64,000 nt of DNA, from contig NZ_LR130816.1 in NCBI RefSeq assembly GCF_900626145.1, positions 838,078 to 902,077 of the forward strand, given 5' to 3'. The position numbers were made by a program, and so were the translations under genes. Shown in pieces: positions 56,822 to 64,000 of this stretch (positions are counted from its first letter, which is position 1; the number at the start of each line of letters is the position of its first letter). Source of the DNA: Intestinimonas timonensis (GTDB lineage: Bacteria; Bacillota; Clostridia; Oscillospirales; Oscillospiraceae). Below the pieces are notes generated by a model. That model was not told the DNA's origin and searched no databases. It worked only from the letters and a program-made list of their open reading frames with translations.

Positions 56822-57611
56822 GACGGAGCTCCTCACCAAGCTCGCCGCCGACGCCGACGAACGGCTGGTGCTGGCCCGGGTGATGGACAAGCTGGAGTTC
56901 ACCCAAAACCGCTCCGTCCCCGCCCACACCTTCTTCCTCACCCTGGCCCAGCAGGAGGCGGCGGAGCGGCTCATCGCCGCCTGCGGCCACCCGGCCCACC
57001 TCTTCTGGGGCGGCTGGGAGAAGGCCGAGCGGAAGCTGGTGGCCTTCCTGCCCGACTGGATGGAGCCGGAGGACTTCACGGATTCCGAGGACGCACCCAT
57101 CACCGCCCTCACCCTCACCCCCTCCGGGGAGGAAAAACTGACCCATCGGGACTACCTGGGGGCCATTCTGGGCCTGGGCCTCACCCGGGAGAAGATCGGC
57201 GACCTGCTGGTGGGGGAGGGGGTCTGTCAGGTCCTCCTCCTGCGGGAGGTGGAGCACGTGCTCCTCACCCAATTAGACCAGGTGGGACGGGCCAGGGTGA
57301 AGGTGACGGCCTGCCCCCTCTCGGAGCTTCAGCCCCCGGAGCAGAAGACCAAAATCATCCGGGACACGGTGGCCGCTCTGCGGCTGGACGCCGTGGCCTC
57401 CACCGGCTTCTCCCTCTCCCGGAGCAAGATGGCCAGCCTCATCTCCTCCAAAAAGCTCACCCTCAACGGCCGGGAGTGCGACAAGCCCGACCGGCTGGTG
57501 GAGGAGGGGGACGTGCTCACCTGCCGTGGCCTGGGCAAGTGTGTGCTCACGGAGGTGTCCGGCACCTCCAAAAAGGGCCGCATTATGATCGTCATGGAAC
57601 GCTATTTATAA
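56814..57611 (+). CDS. ylmH: YlmH-family S4-domain RNA-binding protein
   Basis: 265-residue protein with an N-terminal ~170-residue domain (THRDYLGAILGLGLTREKIGD is characteristic) and a C-terminal S4 domain (STGFSLSRSKMASLISSKKL). YlmH binds ribosomal RNA and in recent work is linked to rescue of stalled large subunits. In many Firmicutes it lies between sepF/ylmG and divIVA; here it is detached from that cluster and coupled with ybaK and a DUF896 gene. Confidence 0.9.
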   Translation: MNKTELLTKLAADADERLVLARVMDKLEFTQNRSVPAHTFFLTLAQQEAAERLIAACGHPAHLFWGGWEKAERKLVAFLPDWMEPEDFTDSEDAPITALTLTPSGEEKLTHRDYLGAILGLGLTREKIGDLLVGEGVCQVLLLREVEHVLLTQLDQVGRARVKVTACPLSELQPPEQKTKIIRDTVAALRLDAVASTGFSLSRSKMASLISSKKLTLNGRECDKPDRLVEEGDVLTCRGLGKCVLTEVSGTSKKGRIMIVMERYL

Positions 57612-57626
57612 AAGGAGGACTGCCCC

Positions 57627-57830
57627 ATGGAGCAGCACAAGATCGACCGCATCAACGAGCTGGCCCGGAAGGCCAAGGCCGACGGACTCACTCTGGAGGA
57701 GGAGGCCGAGCGGGAGGGCCTGCGGGCCGAGTTCCGGGCCGCCATCCGGGAGAGCCTTACCGCCCACCTAGACAACACCTATATCATGGACGAGAAGGGC
57801 AACAAGACCAAGCTGAAGAAGAAGTCCTAA
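57627..57830 (+). CDS. DUF896 (YnzC-like) small protein
   Basis: 67-residue helical DUF896 protein, recognised by KIDRINELARKAKADGLTLE followed by EEAEREGLRAEFRAAIRESL. Function unknown; in Bacillus the homologue is encoded in the SOS yneA operon, but no LexA box is visible here. AAAGGAGG precedes the ATG. It ends in basic residues (KLKKKS). Confidence 0.92.
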   Translation: MEQHKIDRINELARKAKADGLTLEEEAEREGLRAEFRAAIRESLTAHLDNTYIMDEKGNKTKLKKKS

Positions 57831-57860
57831 GTTCTTTTTCTTGAAAGAAAAAGAACCAAA
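57831..57860 (+). terminator. Hairpin after the DUF896 gene
   Basis: Perfect arms GTTCTTTTTC / GAAAAAGAAC (57831-57840, 57847-57856) directly after the stop; AT-rich and without a clean T run, so termination is weak or processing-related. Confidence 0.5.
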
Positions 57861-57945
57861 AAGAACTTTAATCTTTAATCCTTTGGGCGCTGTGGGGGAA
57901 TGCCGGACTATGGTCTGCTCTCTCACGTGAAAGGAGTGCTTTGGG

Positions 57946-58794
57946 ATGAAAGTCACCGCGCTGATCGAGAATACCACCCCCGACGACGCCCTGCGCTGTG
58001 AGCACGGTCTCGCCCTTTTCATCGAATACGACGGCTGGCGCTGCCTGCTGGACGCCGGGGCCTCCGCCGCTGGGCTGGAAAACGCCCCCGATCTGGGGGT
58101 GGACCTGTCTAGGGTCGACGCCGCCGTCCTCTCCCATGGCCACTACGACCACTCCGGCGGCTTCCCCGCCTTTTTCGTTCAGAATACCACCGCCCCCCTC
58201 TACCTGCGGCCCCAGGCCGCTGAGGAGAGCTGGCAGATCCGCAAGGACGGGGAGCGGAAGTACCTGGGGGTGCCCCCGGAGCTGCTGCGGTGGAAAACCC
58301 GGCTGCGCTCCGTCACCGGGCCCGGGGAGATCCACCCCGGGGTATGGCTCCTGCCCCACACCACCCCCGGCCTGGAAAAGCGGGGGGAGAAGGTGGCCAT
58401 GTACCGCCAGGGCCCCGATGGCCTTGCCCCCGACGATTTCGCCCATGAACAGACTATGGTGGTGGTCCACGGGGAGGAGCTGGCCGTGTTCAGCAGCTGC
58501 TCCCACGCCGGGGCGGACACCGTGGTGGAGGAGGTGAAGGCCGCCTTCCCCGGGAAATCGGTCCGGGCCTTCTTCGGAGGCTTCCACCTTATGGGGGTCG
58601 GCGGCGCCACCACCCTGGGCGTGCGGCCCGAAAAGGCCCAGGCCCTGGGGGAGCGGCTGCTGGCCCTGGGCGTCCGGGAGATCTGGACCGGCCACTGCAC
58701 CGGCCGTCCCGCCTTCGACCTCCTGGTCCCCATACTGGGGGACCGCCTCCACTATCTCGCCACCGGCACCGTGGTCACCCTCTGGGAGGACTGA
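57946..58794 (+). CDS. MBL-fold hydrolase (dihydropterin/RFAP synthase-like)
   Basis: 282-residue metallo-beta-lactamase-fold protein of the group annotated as 7,8-dihydropterin-6-methyl-4-(beta-D-ribofuranosyl)aminobenzene phosphate synthase-like. The metal motif is LSHGHYDHSGG, with HTTPG, SSCSHAG and WTGHCTG providing later ligands. GAAAGGAG precedes the ATG. Biological substrate in bacteria is uncertain. Confidence 0.88.
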   Translation: MKVTALIENTTPDDALRCEHGLALFIEYDGWRCLLDAGASAAGLENAPDLGVDLSRVDAAVLSHGHYDHSGGFPAFFVQNTTAPLYLRPQAAEESWQIRKDGERKYLGVPPELLRWKTRLRSVTGPGEIHPGVWLLPHTTPGLEKRGEKVAMYRQGPDGLAPDDFAHEQTMVVVHGEELAVFSSCSHAGADTVVEEVKAAFPGKSVRAFFGGFHLMGVGGATTLGVRPEKAQALGERLLALGVREIWTGHCTGRPAFDLLVPILGDRLHYLATGTVVTLWED

Positions 58795-58836
58795 ACACAC
58801 AAAATCCGGTGATCGACACTTTTTCTACAAACTGAA

Positions 58837-58874
58837 AGGAGCCGCCCCTGCATGGCAGGGGCGGCTCCTTTTTA
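58837..58874 (+). terminator. Terminator after the MBL gene
   Basis: Perfect 15-bp arms AGGAGCCGCCCCTGC / GCAGGGGCGGCTCCT with loop atg and a T run. Confidence 0.95.
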
Positions 58875-58920
58875 CGTTTTTTGATCGCGAGCTTTCCGGC
58901 GGACGGAACACTTCACAACA

Positions 58921-59260
58921 GGAGGAACACCAGGCAGCGCCGCCACGTTCCGACGCCCACCCGCGCAGGCGGCGAAAAAATGTGGGATAGAACCACGGCT
59001 TTTCCCTGTTCGCCGGCGGAGTCTCCTGTGGACGGTGCTGGTGCTGGGCGGGGGGCGTAAAGACGGGCCGCCGGATTCCTATTTGGAGCCACTCAACCCG
59101 CTTGGGACCCCCTTTTTCTTTGGATTCCAAAACCCATTTCTTTTTCCAGCAGGGAAAAAGAAATGGGTTTTGAAAGCGTCTCTCCCATCCTTGCACGTAA
59201 CAGAAAGGCAAAGAAACGAGACGTAAAACCACGCTGTAAGGCTCCCCCTCATCCGTCTGG
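58921..59260 (+). repeat. Four-copy dispersed repeat, copy 4
   Basis: Same orientation as copies 1 and 2. It shares with copy 1 gtctcctgtggacggtgctg and with copy 2 the 3' tail acgtaacagaaaggcaaagaaacgagacgta. The end hairpin is aaaacccatttctttttcc/ggaaaaagaaatgggtttt. Confidence 0.85.
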
Positions 59261-59340
59261 CCTTCGGCCAGCCACCACGGGCTGAGGAAGAAGTGATTTC
59301 TTCTGACTGTCCACCGGACAGTCAGACCCCCAGGGGAAAG
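59252..59340 (+). repeat. ctcatccg block with a shared insert
   Basis: ctcatccgtctggccttcggccagccaccacggg followed by aggaagaagt.atttcttctgactgtccaccggacagtcagaccc, almost the same as 11731-11815. The gactgtcc/ggacagtc palindrome inside is a 16-bp-scale hairpin. Confidence 0.7.
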
Positions 59341-59352
59341 CTTAGAGGTGCT

Positions 59353-61440
59353 TTACTCCAGCTCGGCGCCGCCGGTATAGAGCTGGTAATACCGGCCCTT
59401 CTGGGCGATGAGGTCATCGTGGTCGCCCCGCTCGATGATGTGCCCACCCTCCAGCACCATGATGGCGTTGGAGTTGCGCACCGTGCTCAGCCGGTGGGCG
59501 ATGACGAACACCGTCCGGCCCTCCATGAGGGCGTCCATGCCCTTCTGGATGATGCGCTCGGTGCGGGTGTCGATGGAGGAGGTGGCCTCGTCCAGGATCA
59601 TCACCGGCGGGTCGGCCACCGCCGCCCGGGCGATGCCCAGCAGCTGCCGCTGGCCCTGGGACAGGTTGGCGCCGTCCCCGGTGACCATGGTCTGGTAGCC
59701 CTGGGGCAGCCGCCGGATGAAGGAGTCGGCGCCGGCGATTCTGGCAGCCTCGATGCAGTCGTCGTCGCTGGCCTCCAGGCGGCCGTAGCGGATGTTGTCC
59801 ATGACGGTGCCGGTGAAGAGGTGGGTGTCCTGGAGCACCGCGCCCAGAGAGCGGCGCAGGTCGTCCTTCTTGATGGCCTTCACGTCGATGCCGCCGTAGG
59901 TGATGACGCCGTCCTGGATCTCGTAGAACCGGTTGACCAGGTTGGTGATGGTGGTCTTGCCTGCGCCGGTGGAGCCCACAAAGGCGATCTTCTGGCCGGG
60001 GTTGGCGAACACCGTCACATCGTGGAGGATCTGCTTGTCGGGGACATAGGAGAAGTCCACATGGCTCAGCCGCACCGCGCCGGTAAGCTGGGTGAGGGTG
60101 TAGCCCTCCTCCCGCTGGACGTCGCCCCGGATGCGGTGGAGACCGTAGGCCGGGTCGCCCTCGTTGGGGTACTTCCACGCCCACAGGGCGCCCTCGGTGC
60201 CCTCGGGGCACTCCACCAGCTCGTCGTTCTCGTCCTTCACCGCACGGGTGAGGACAAAGCGGTTGTTGTCGGGCACCTTCCAGGCCCAGTCGTGGACGTG
60301 GGCGCCCTGGGCGGCGGGGACCATGCGGCCCTGCTCATCCCGGACCACGGGCACCAGGGTGACAAAGCCCTCGTCCACCTCGCTCTTCTCGTCCATGCAC
60401 TCGAAGATGCGCTCGGCACCGGCCAGGGCGGAGAGGATGGTGGTGATCTGCTGGGAGATCTGGTTCATGGGCTGGCCCACCTGGCGGCAGTAGTTGAGGT
60501 AGAGGGTGAAGGAGCCCAAGGGCAGCCCCATGACGATGGACAGCACACCGCCGAAGGCGGCGGTGAGGGCGTAGCCCACGTTCATGATGTTCATGGCGAT
60601 GGGCATGATGGCGGTGGAGTAGAAGTTGGCCGCCGTGGCGGAGGCGCGGTAGCTCTCGTTGAGGCCGGCAAAGAGGTCCTTGGCCGCCTCCTCATGGGTG
60701 AAGGCCTTGACCACCTTCAGACCCTCGATGGTCTCCTGGATGTTGCCGTTCACCGCGCCCAGGTCGGCCTGCTGCTTCTGGTAGTAGCGCCGGGACCGGC
60801 CGCCGAAGACCTTGAACACCAGGAAGGTGGCGCCCAGGGTGAACACCGACACCAGGAAGAGGAGGGGGCTCACCGTAAGCATGACCACCACGATGCCCAC
60901 GAACATGAGCACGCTGGAGAAGAGGGAGACCACGCTCTGCTCCAGAGCCAGCTGGACGTTATCGGCGTCGTTGGTGAAGCGGCTCATGAGCTCGCCGTGG
61001 GGGTGCTTGTCGAAATAGGAGAGGGGCAGGGTCTGCATGTGGTCGAAAAGCTCCTTGCGCAGGCGGTTGGTGCCCCGCTGGGCCAGCTGGACCATGATGC
61101 CCGACTGGCCGTAGGTGCACACCCAGCCCACGGCGTAGATGCCCAGGAGCTTGAGGACGTCGGAGAGGAGGTCGGCGGGGGAGGTGTAGACGCCCCCGGC
61201 GATGTTGTTGATGATGACCAGGTTGATGAAGCTGGAACCGGCGATGTTGGTAAAGACCGATCCCAGGAGACAGACCAGGACGATGAGGAGGGGCCACTTC
61301 TTCTGGGCCAGGTAGCCCATGAGCCGGACGATGGTCTTGCCCAGGTTCTTGGGCTTCTGGAAGCCGCCCCGGGCGCCCCGGCCGCCGGGACCGCCGGGGC
61401 CGCCCGGTCCAGGCATGTTGTGCTGATTCTGCTGGGCCAT
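59353..61440 (-). CDS. ABC exporter subunit 2 (heterodimer, canonical ATPase)
   Basis: 695-residue half ABC exporter. A Gly/Pro-rich N-terminal tail (residues 5-35) precedes six membrane helices. Before the ATPase domain there is a ~85-residue insertion (about 365-455, from MDEKSEVDEGFVTLV to the Trp-rich ALWAWKYP segment) not found in ordinary half transporters. The ATPase has Walker A GSTGAGKTT, signature NLSQGQRQLL and Walker B MILDEATSSID with the catalytic glutamate. Its ATG overlaps the stop of the partner gene (TAATG). Confidence 0.93.
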   Translation of the reverse strand: MAQQNQHNMPGPGGPGGPGGRGARGGFQKPKNLGKTIVRLMGYLAQKKWPLLIVLVCLLGSVFTNIAGSSFINLVIINNIAGGVYTSPADLLSDVLKLLGIYAVGWVCTYGQSGIMVQLAQRGTNRLRKELFDHMQTLPLSYFDKHPHGELMSRFTNDADNVQLALEQSVVSLFSSVLMFVGIVVVMLTVSPLLFLVSVFTLGATFLVFKVFGGRSRRYYQKQQADLGAVNGNIQETIEGLKVVKAFTHEEAAKDLFAGLNESYRASATAANFYSTAIMPIAMNIMNVGYALTAAFGGVLSIVMGLPLGSFTLYLNYCRQVGQPMNQISQQITTILSALAGAERIFECMDEKSEVDEGFVTLVPVVRDEQGRMVPAAQGAHVHDWAWKVPDNNRFVLTRAVKDENDELVECPEGTEGALWAWKYPNEGDPAYGLHRIRGDVQREEGYTLTQLTGAVRLSHVDFSYVPDKQILHDVTVFANPGQKIAFVGSTGAGKTTITNLVNRFYEIQDGVITYGGIDVKAIKKDDLRRSLGAVLQDTHLFTGTVMDNIRYGRLEASDDDCIEAARIAGADSFIRRLPQGYQTMVTGDGANLSQGQRQLLGIARAAVADPPVMILDEATSSIDTRTERIIQKGMDALMEGRTVFVIAHRLSTVRNSNAIMVLEGGHIIERGDHDDLIAQKGRYYQLYTGGAELE

Positions 61441-63176
61441 TATTCCTGCACCCCTTCCTGCTGAGACTGGTAGATCTCCTGATAGATGCCGCACCGGGCC
61501 ATGAGCTCGTCATGGGTGCCGATGTCGGCGATCTTTCCGTCGTCCAGCACCAGGATACGGTCGGCGGACATGACGGAGGAGATCCGCTGGGCGATGATGA
61601 TGACGGTGGTGCCCGCCAGGTTCTCCTTGAAGGACTGACGGATCTTGGCGTCGGTGGCGGTGTCCACGGCGGAGGTGGAGTCGTCCAGGATGAGGACCGC
61701 CGGGTGGCGGAGCATGGCCCGGGCGATACACAGCCGCTGCTTCTGGCCGCCGGAGACGTTGGTGCCGCCCTGGGTCATCTGGGTATCGAAGCCGTCGGGG
61801 AAGGCCATGACGAAGTCGTAGGCCTGGGCGTTCTTGGCCGCCTGGATCATCTCCTCCTCGGTGGCGTCGGCCCGGCCCCACAGGAGGTTCTCCCGGATGG
61901 TGCCGGTGAAAAGGACGTTGTTCTGGAGCACCATGCCGATGCGCTTGCGCAGCTCCTCCAGGGGGTAGTCCCGCACGTCCACCCCGTCCAGCAGCACCGC
62001 GCCGCCGGACACGTCGTAGAAACGGGGGATCAGGTTCACCAGGGAGGACTTGCCGGTGCCGGTGCCGCCCACCACGGCGATGAACTCGCCGGGCTTGATG
62101 GTGAGGTCGATGCCGCTGAGCACGTTCTCACCGGTGCCGCCGGCGTCGTACTTGAAGTCCACGTTCTGGAACTCCACCTGGCCCTTGGCCTCGGGGAGCT
62201 CAGCGGGGGTGAGGGGACCGTCCTCGATGGAGGGCTCCGTCTCCAGCACCTCGTTGATCCGGCGGGCGCAGGCGATGGACCGGGAGAGCTGGAGGAAGCT
62301 CATGCCCAGCATCATGACGCTCATGAGGATCTGGAAGATATAGGTGATGAAGGAGGAGAGGTCGCCGATGAGCATCTCCCCGCCGATGACCTGGCCGCCG
62401 CCCAGGTAGAGCACCGCGGCGGTGGCGCCGTTCATGGCCATCATCATGATGGGGATCATGGCGATGACCCGCATATCCACGTTGATGGTGGCCTTGGTGA
62501 GGGCGTCGTTGGAGGCTTTGAACTTGGTCTTCTCATAGCCCTCCCGGACGAAGGCCTTCACCACACGGATGGCCACCAGGTTCTCCTGAATGGTGCCGTT
62601 GAGGGCGTCGATGCGCTTCTGGAGGACCTGGAAGAGCCGGTTGCACATGCACATCAGGACGCCGATGGCGATGACCAGCAGGGGGATGGTCACCAGCATG
62701 ACCACCGCCAGCTCGGCGTTGATGCTGATGGCCACCGCCAGAGCCGCCACCAGCATCACCGGGGCGCGGACCAGCATCCGCAGGGCCATGGTCACCATCA
62801 TCTGAATGGCGTTGACGTCGTTGGTGATACGGGTGATGAGGGAGGCCGAGGAGAACCGGTCGATGTCGGCGAAGGAGAAGTCCTGCACCTTGTTGTAGAT
62901 GCCCCGGCGCAGGTTGGCGCCGAAGCCCTGACCCACGATGGCGGCGAACTTGGCGCCCAGCATACCGCAGGTCATACTGCACAGGGCCAGCACCAGCATG
63001 ATGCCGCCCATCTTCAGAATATAATTGAGGTCGCCCTGGACGATGCCCACATCCACGATGCCCGCCATAAACCGGGGCAGGGCCAGCTCGCAGGCCACCT
63101 CCAGGACCATGAGCAGGGGGGTGATGAGCGCCAGACGCTTATACCCCCCCATATAGGGAAAGAGTTTTTTCAGCAT
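61440..63176 (-). CDS. ABC exporter subunit 1 (heterodimer, degenerate ATPase)
   Basis: 578-residue half transporter with six membrane segments and an ATPase: Walker A GGTGTGKSSL, signature VSGGQKQRLC, Walker B LILDDSTSAVD. Aspartate replaces the catalytic glutamate, the mark of the degenerate site in heterodimeric exporters, so this pairs with the next gene. It overlaps the end of the marR gene by 7 bp; marR and the two transporter genes form one operon. Confidence 0.94.
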   Translation of the reverse strand: MLKKLFPYMGGYKRLALITPLLMVLEVACELALPRFMAGIVDVGIVQGDLNYILKMGGIMLVLALCSMTCGMLGAKFAAIVGQGFGANLRRGIYNKVQDFSFADIDRFSSASLITRITNDVNAIQMMVTMALRMLVRAPVMLVAALAVAISINAELAVVMLVTIPLLVIAIGVLMCMCNRLFQVLQKRIDALNGTIQENLVAIRVVKAFVREGYEKTKFKASNDALTKATINVDMRVIAMIPIMMMAMNGATAAVLYLGGGQVIGGEMLIGDLSSFITYIFQILMSVMMLGMSFLQLSRSIACARRINEVLETEPSIEDGPLTPAELPEAKGQVEFQNVDFKYDAGGTGENVLSGIDLTIKPGEFIAVVGGTGTGKSSLVNLIPRFYDVSGGAVLLDGVDVRDYPLEELRKRIGMVLQNNVLFTGTIRENLLWGRADATEEEMIQAAKNAQAYDFVMAFPDGFDTQMTQGGTNVSGGQKQRLCIARAMLRHPAVLILDDSTSAVDTATDAKIRQSFKENLAGTTVIIIAQRISSVMSADRILVLDDGKIADIGTHDELMARCGIYQEIYQSQQEGVQE

Positions 63177-63646
63177 GAACAGTCCATCCTTTCCGCAGGC
63201 AGAGAATTTCGTAGGTTGCGGAGCATCCGCAGCTGGAAGGCCCGGACCTGCTCCATCTCCTCCGGGGTGAAGCCGTCCAGCATCCGCCGGTCCACGCCCT
63301 GAAAGATGGAAAAGCAGGTCTCCAGAGCGGCCCGGCCCTTGTCGGTGAGCCGCACCGCCTTCCGCCGCTGGTCCTTCTCATCGGACAGCTTTTCCACATA
63401 GCCGCCCCGCTCCAGCGATTTGAGGGACACCGCCACCGACGCCGGTGAGATCCGCATGGCGTCGGAGAGCTCCTTCTGGGAGGATACCTGCCCCTCCCGT
63501 TCCTTCAGCAGAAACAGCAGCACCGGGTTGCCCAGATCCCCCAGGCCACGCCCCGCCAGCTCCGTCAGCATGAGCTGCTTCCGGGCCCGGGCCACCGCCT
63601 GGAAGGTGATGCCCGGCAGATCGCTGTCCGCTCTACTCTGGCACAC
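63170..63646 (-). CDS. MarR-family transcriptional regulator of the ABC exporter operon
   Basis: 158-residue winged-helix regulator. The recognition region reads QKELSDAMRISPASVAVSLKSLE and the wing GYVEKLSDEKDQRRKAVRLTDKG, as in MarR. Start taken at GTG 63646 with GGAGG 7 bases upstream; an ATG two bases before is out of frame. Autoregulation with induction by a transported toxin is the usual logic. Confidence 0.92.
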   Translation of the reverse strand: MCQSRADSDLPGITFQAVARARKQLMLTELAGRGLGDLGNPVLLFLLKEREGQVSSQKELSDAMRISPASVAVSLKSLERGGYVEKLSDEKDQRRKAVRLTDKGRAALETCFSIFQGVDRRMLDGFTPEEMEQVRAFQLRMLRNLRNSLPAERMDCSC

Positions 63647-63682
63647 ATCCCCACCTCCAAATTAGTTAGCTGGTTTATCATT

Positions 63683-63724
63683 AGCATGCTTAGATAGCAT
63701 AGACCCTTACAGTTGCATTGTCAA
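63683..63724 (-). promoter_or_regulatory. Promoter and candidate MarR operator
   Basis: On the minus strand TTGACA (complement of 63719-63724) and TATGCT (complement of 63696-63701), 17-bp spacing. Just downstream lies the palindrome AGCATGCT (63683-63690), extended as a near-perfect TTAGCATGCTTA, in the position where a MarR dimer would block transcription. Confidence 0.75.
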
Positions 63725-63760
63725 TGAATTTTCTGTGAACGCTGCCTACCAAATATTTTA

Positions 63761-63799
63761 GAACGCTTGTTTGACTTTTTGTGGACCCTGTGATAAGAT
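63761..63799 (+). promoter_or_regulatory. lexA promoter with LexA box
   Basis: GAACGCTTGTTT (63761-63772) overlaps the -35 TTGACT (63771-63776); -10 TAAGAT (63794-63799), 17-bp spacing. Supports autoregulation of lexA. Confidence 0.85.
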
Positions 63800-63834
63800 A
63801 ATTTTGCATTTATGTCTACAAGGAGGGGCCGCCT

Positions 63835-64000
63835 ATGAAGGGTCTGACGGAGAAGCAGCGACAGATCTATCAGTTCATCGTCTCCTTTCAGCAGGACCAC
63901 GGCTATCCCCCCTCTGTGCGTGAGATCGGGGAGTATGTGGGCTTAAAATCCCCCTCCACCGTCCACTTCCACCTCAAGGGTCTGGAGGAGGCCGGCATCA
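63835..64000 (+). CDS. lexA: LexA repressor (3' truncated by window edge)
   Basis: First 55 codons of Lex[21 protein letters not shown], then the wHTH helices [31 protein letters not shown]. Residue pattern S-P-S-T-V-H-F-H-L is the recognition helix. The autocleavage domain is beyond the window. AGGAGGGG precedes the ATG. It should repress itself and the promoter at 10915. Confidence 0.96.
   Translation, partial: MKGLTEKQRQIYQFIVSFQQDHGYPPSVREIGEYVGLKSPSTVHFHLKGLEEAGI

Overview
The window is chromosomal DNA from a GC-rich, low-redundancy Firmicute. Gene content (SepF/DivIVA division genes, T-box and riboswitch leaders, a LexA box of the GAAC-N4-GTTC type, a long Rel enzyme, RecJ, CarD, YlmH, DUF896) together with high GC and very dense paired-arm intergenic repeats fits a gut Clostridia member of the Oscillospiraceae type (Flavonifractor/Lawsonibacter-like). 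That placement is an inference from content, not from a search.

Layout. 1-2.1 kb: 3' end of yggS, then sepF and divIVA (cell division). 2.1-4.2 kb: a small accessory patch with a gene remnant, two divergent ribbon-helix-helix proteins around a perfect palindromic operator, and an IS3-family insertion sequence whose transposase ribosome-binding site lies in a long hairpin. 4.2-10.8 kb: ileS with a T-box leader, a HAD phosphatase, thiT with a TPP riboswitch, an RluD-type pseudouridine synthase and lspA. 10.9-11.4 kb: an SOS promoter with two LexA boxes driving a small tail-anchored membrane protein. 12-14.7 kb: rpsO-pnp. 14.8-25.2 kb: a hypothetical membrane protein, a QueG-like iron-sulfur protein, then a six-gene minus-strand run recJ-relA-orf65-ATP-grasp ligase-GH13 amylase-MFS. 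25.9-32.5 kb: M42 peptidase, a coiled-coil protein, an RluA-family enzyme, mntP behind a probable manganese riboswitch, and a giant Sel1-repeat protein facing a CarD regulator. 33.4-37.1 kb: FMN riboswitch and ribD-ribE-ribBA-ribH. 37.2-39.1 kb: a zinc-ribbon/AbiH-like fusion protein (candidate phage defence) directly downstream of tRNA-Arg(CCT). 39.2-48.6 kb: typA, a 311-bp structured element with perfect terminal inverted repeats, an MBL hydrolase, mnmA, a GrpB protein, mnmG, a DEAD-box helicase and aroK. 48.6-50.8 kb: a lipoprotein-like gene with TGA in place of the lipobox cysteine, a His/Cys-rich secreted peptide, and an ECF sigma factor with an RsgI-like anti-sigma factor. 51.1-63.6 kb: MATE, HD hydrolase, AEC transporter, a homodimer-type ABC exporter, ybaK-ylmH-DUF896, another MBL protein, and a marR-controlled heterodimeric ABC exporter. 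The window ends inside lexA, whose promoter carries its own LexA box.

Themes. Metabolic genes are controlled by RNA leaders (Ile-tRNA, TPP, FMN, probable Mn). The SOS regulator at the right end and the SOS-box gene at 11 kb form one visible regulon. Intergenic space is filled by at least three dispersed repeat families, including a roughly 300-bp element in four copies (three on one strand, one on the other) that is not explained by any gene. The strongest candidates for undescribed biology are the zinc-ribbon/AbiH fusion, the SOS-controlled tail-anchored protein, the sigma/anti-sigma/His-rich peptide cluster, the TGA-at-lipobox gene and the four-copy repeat.
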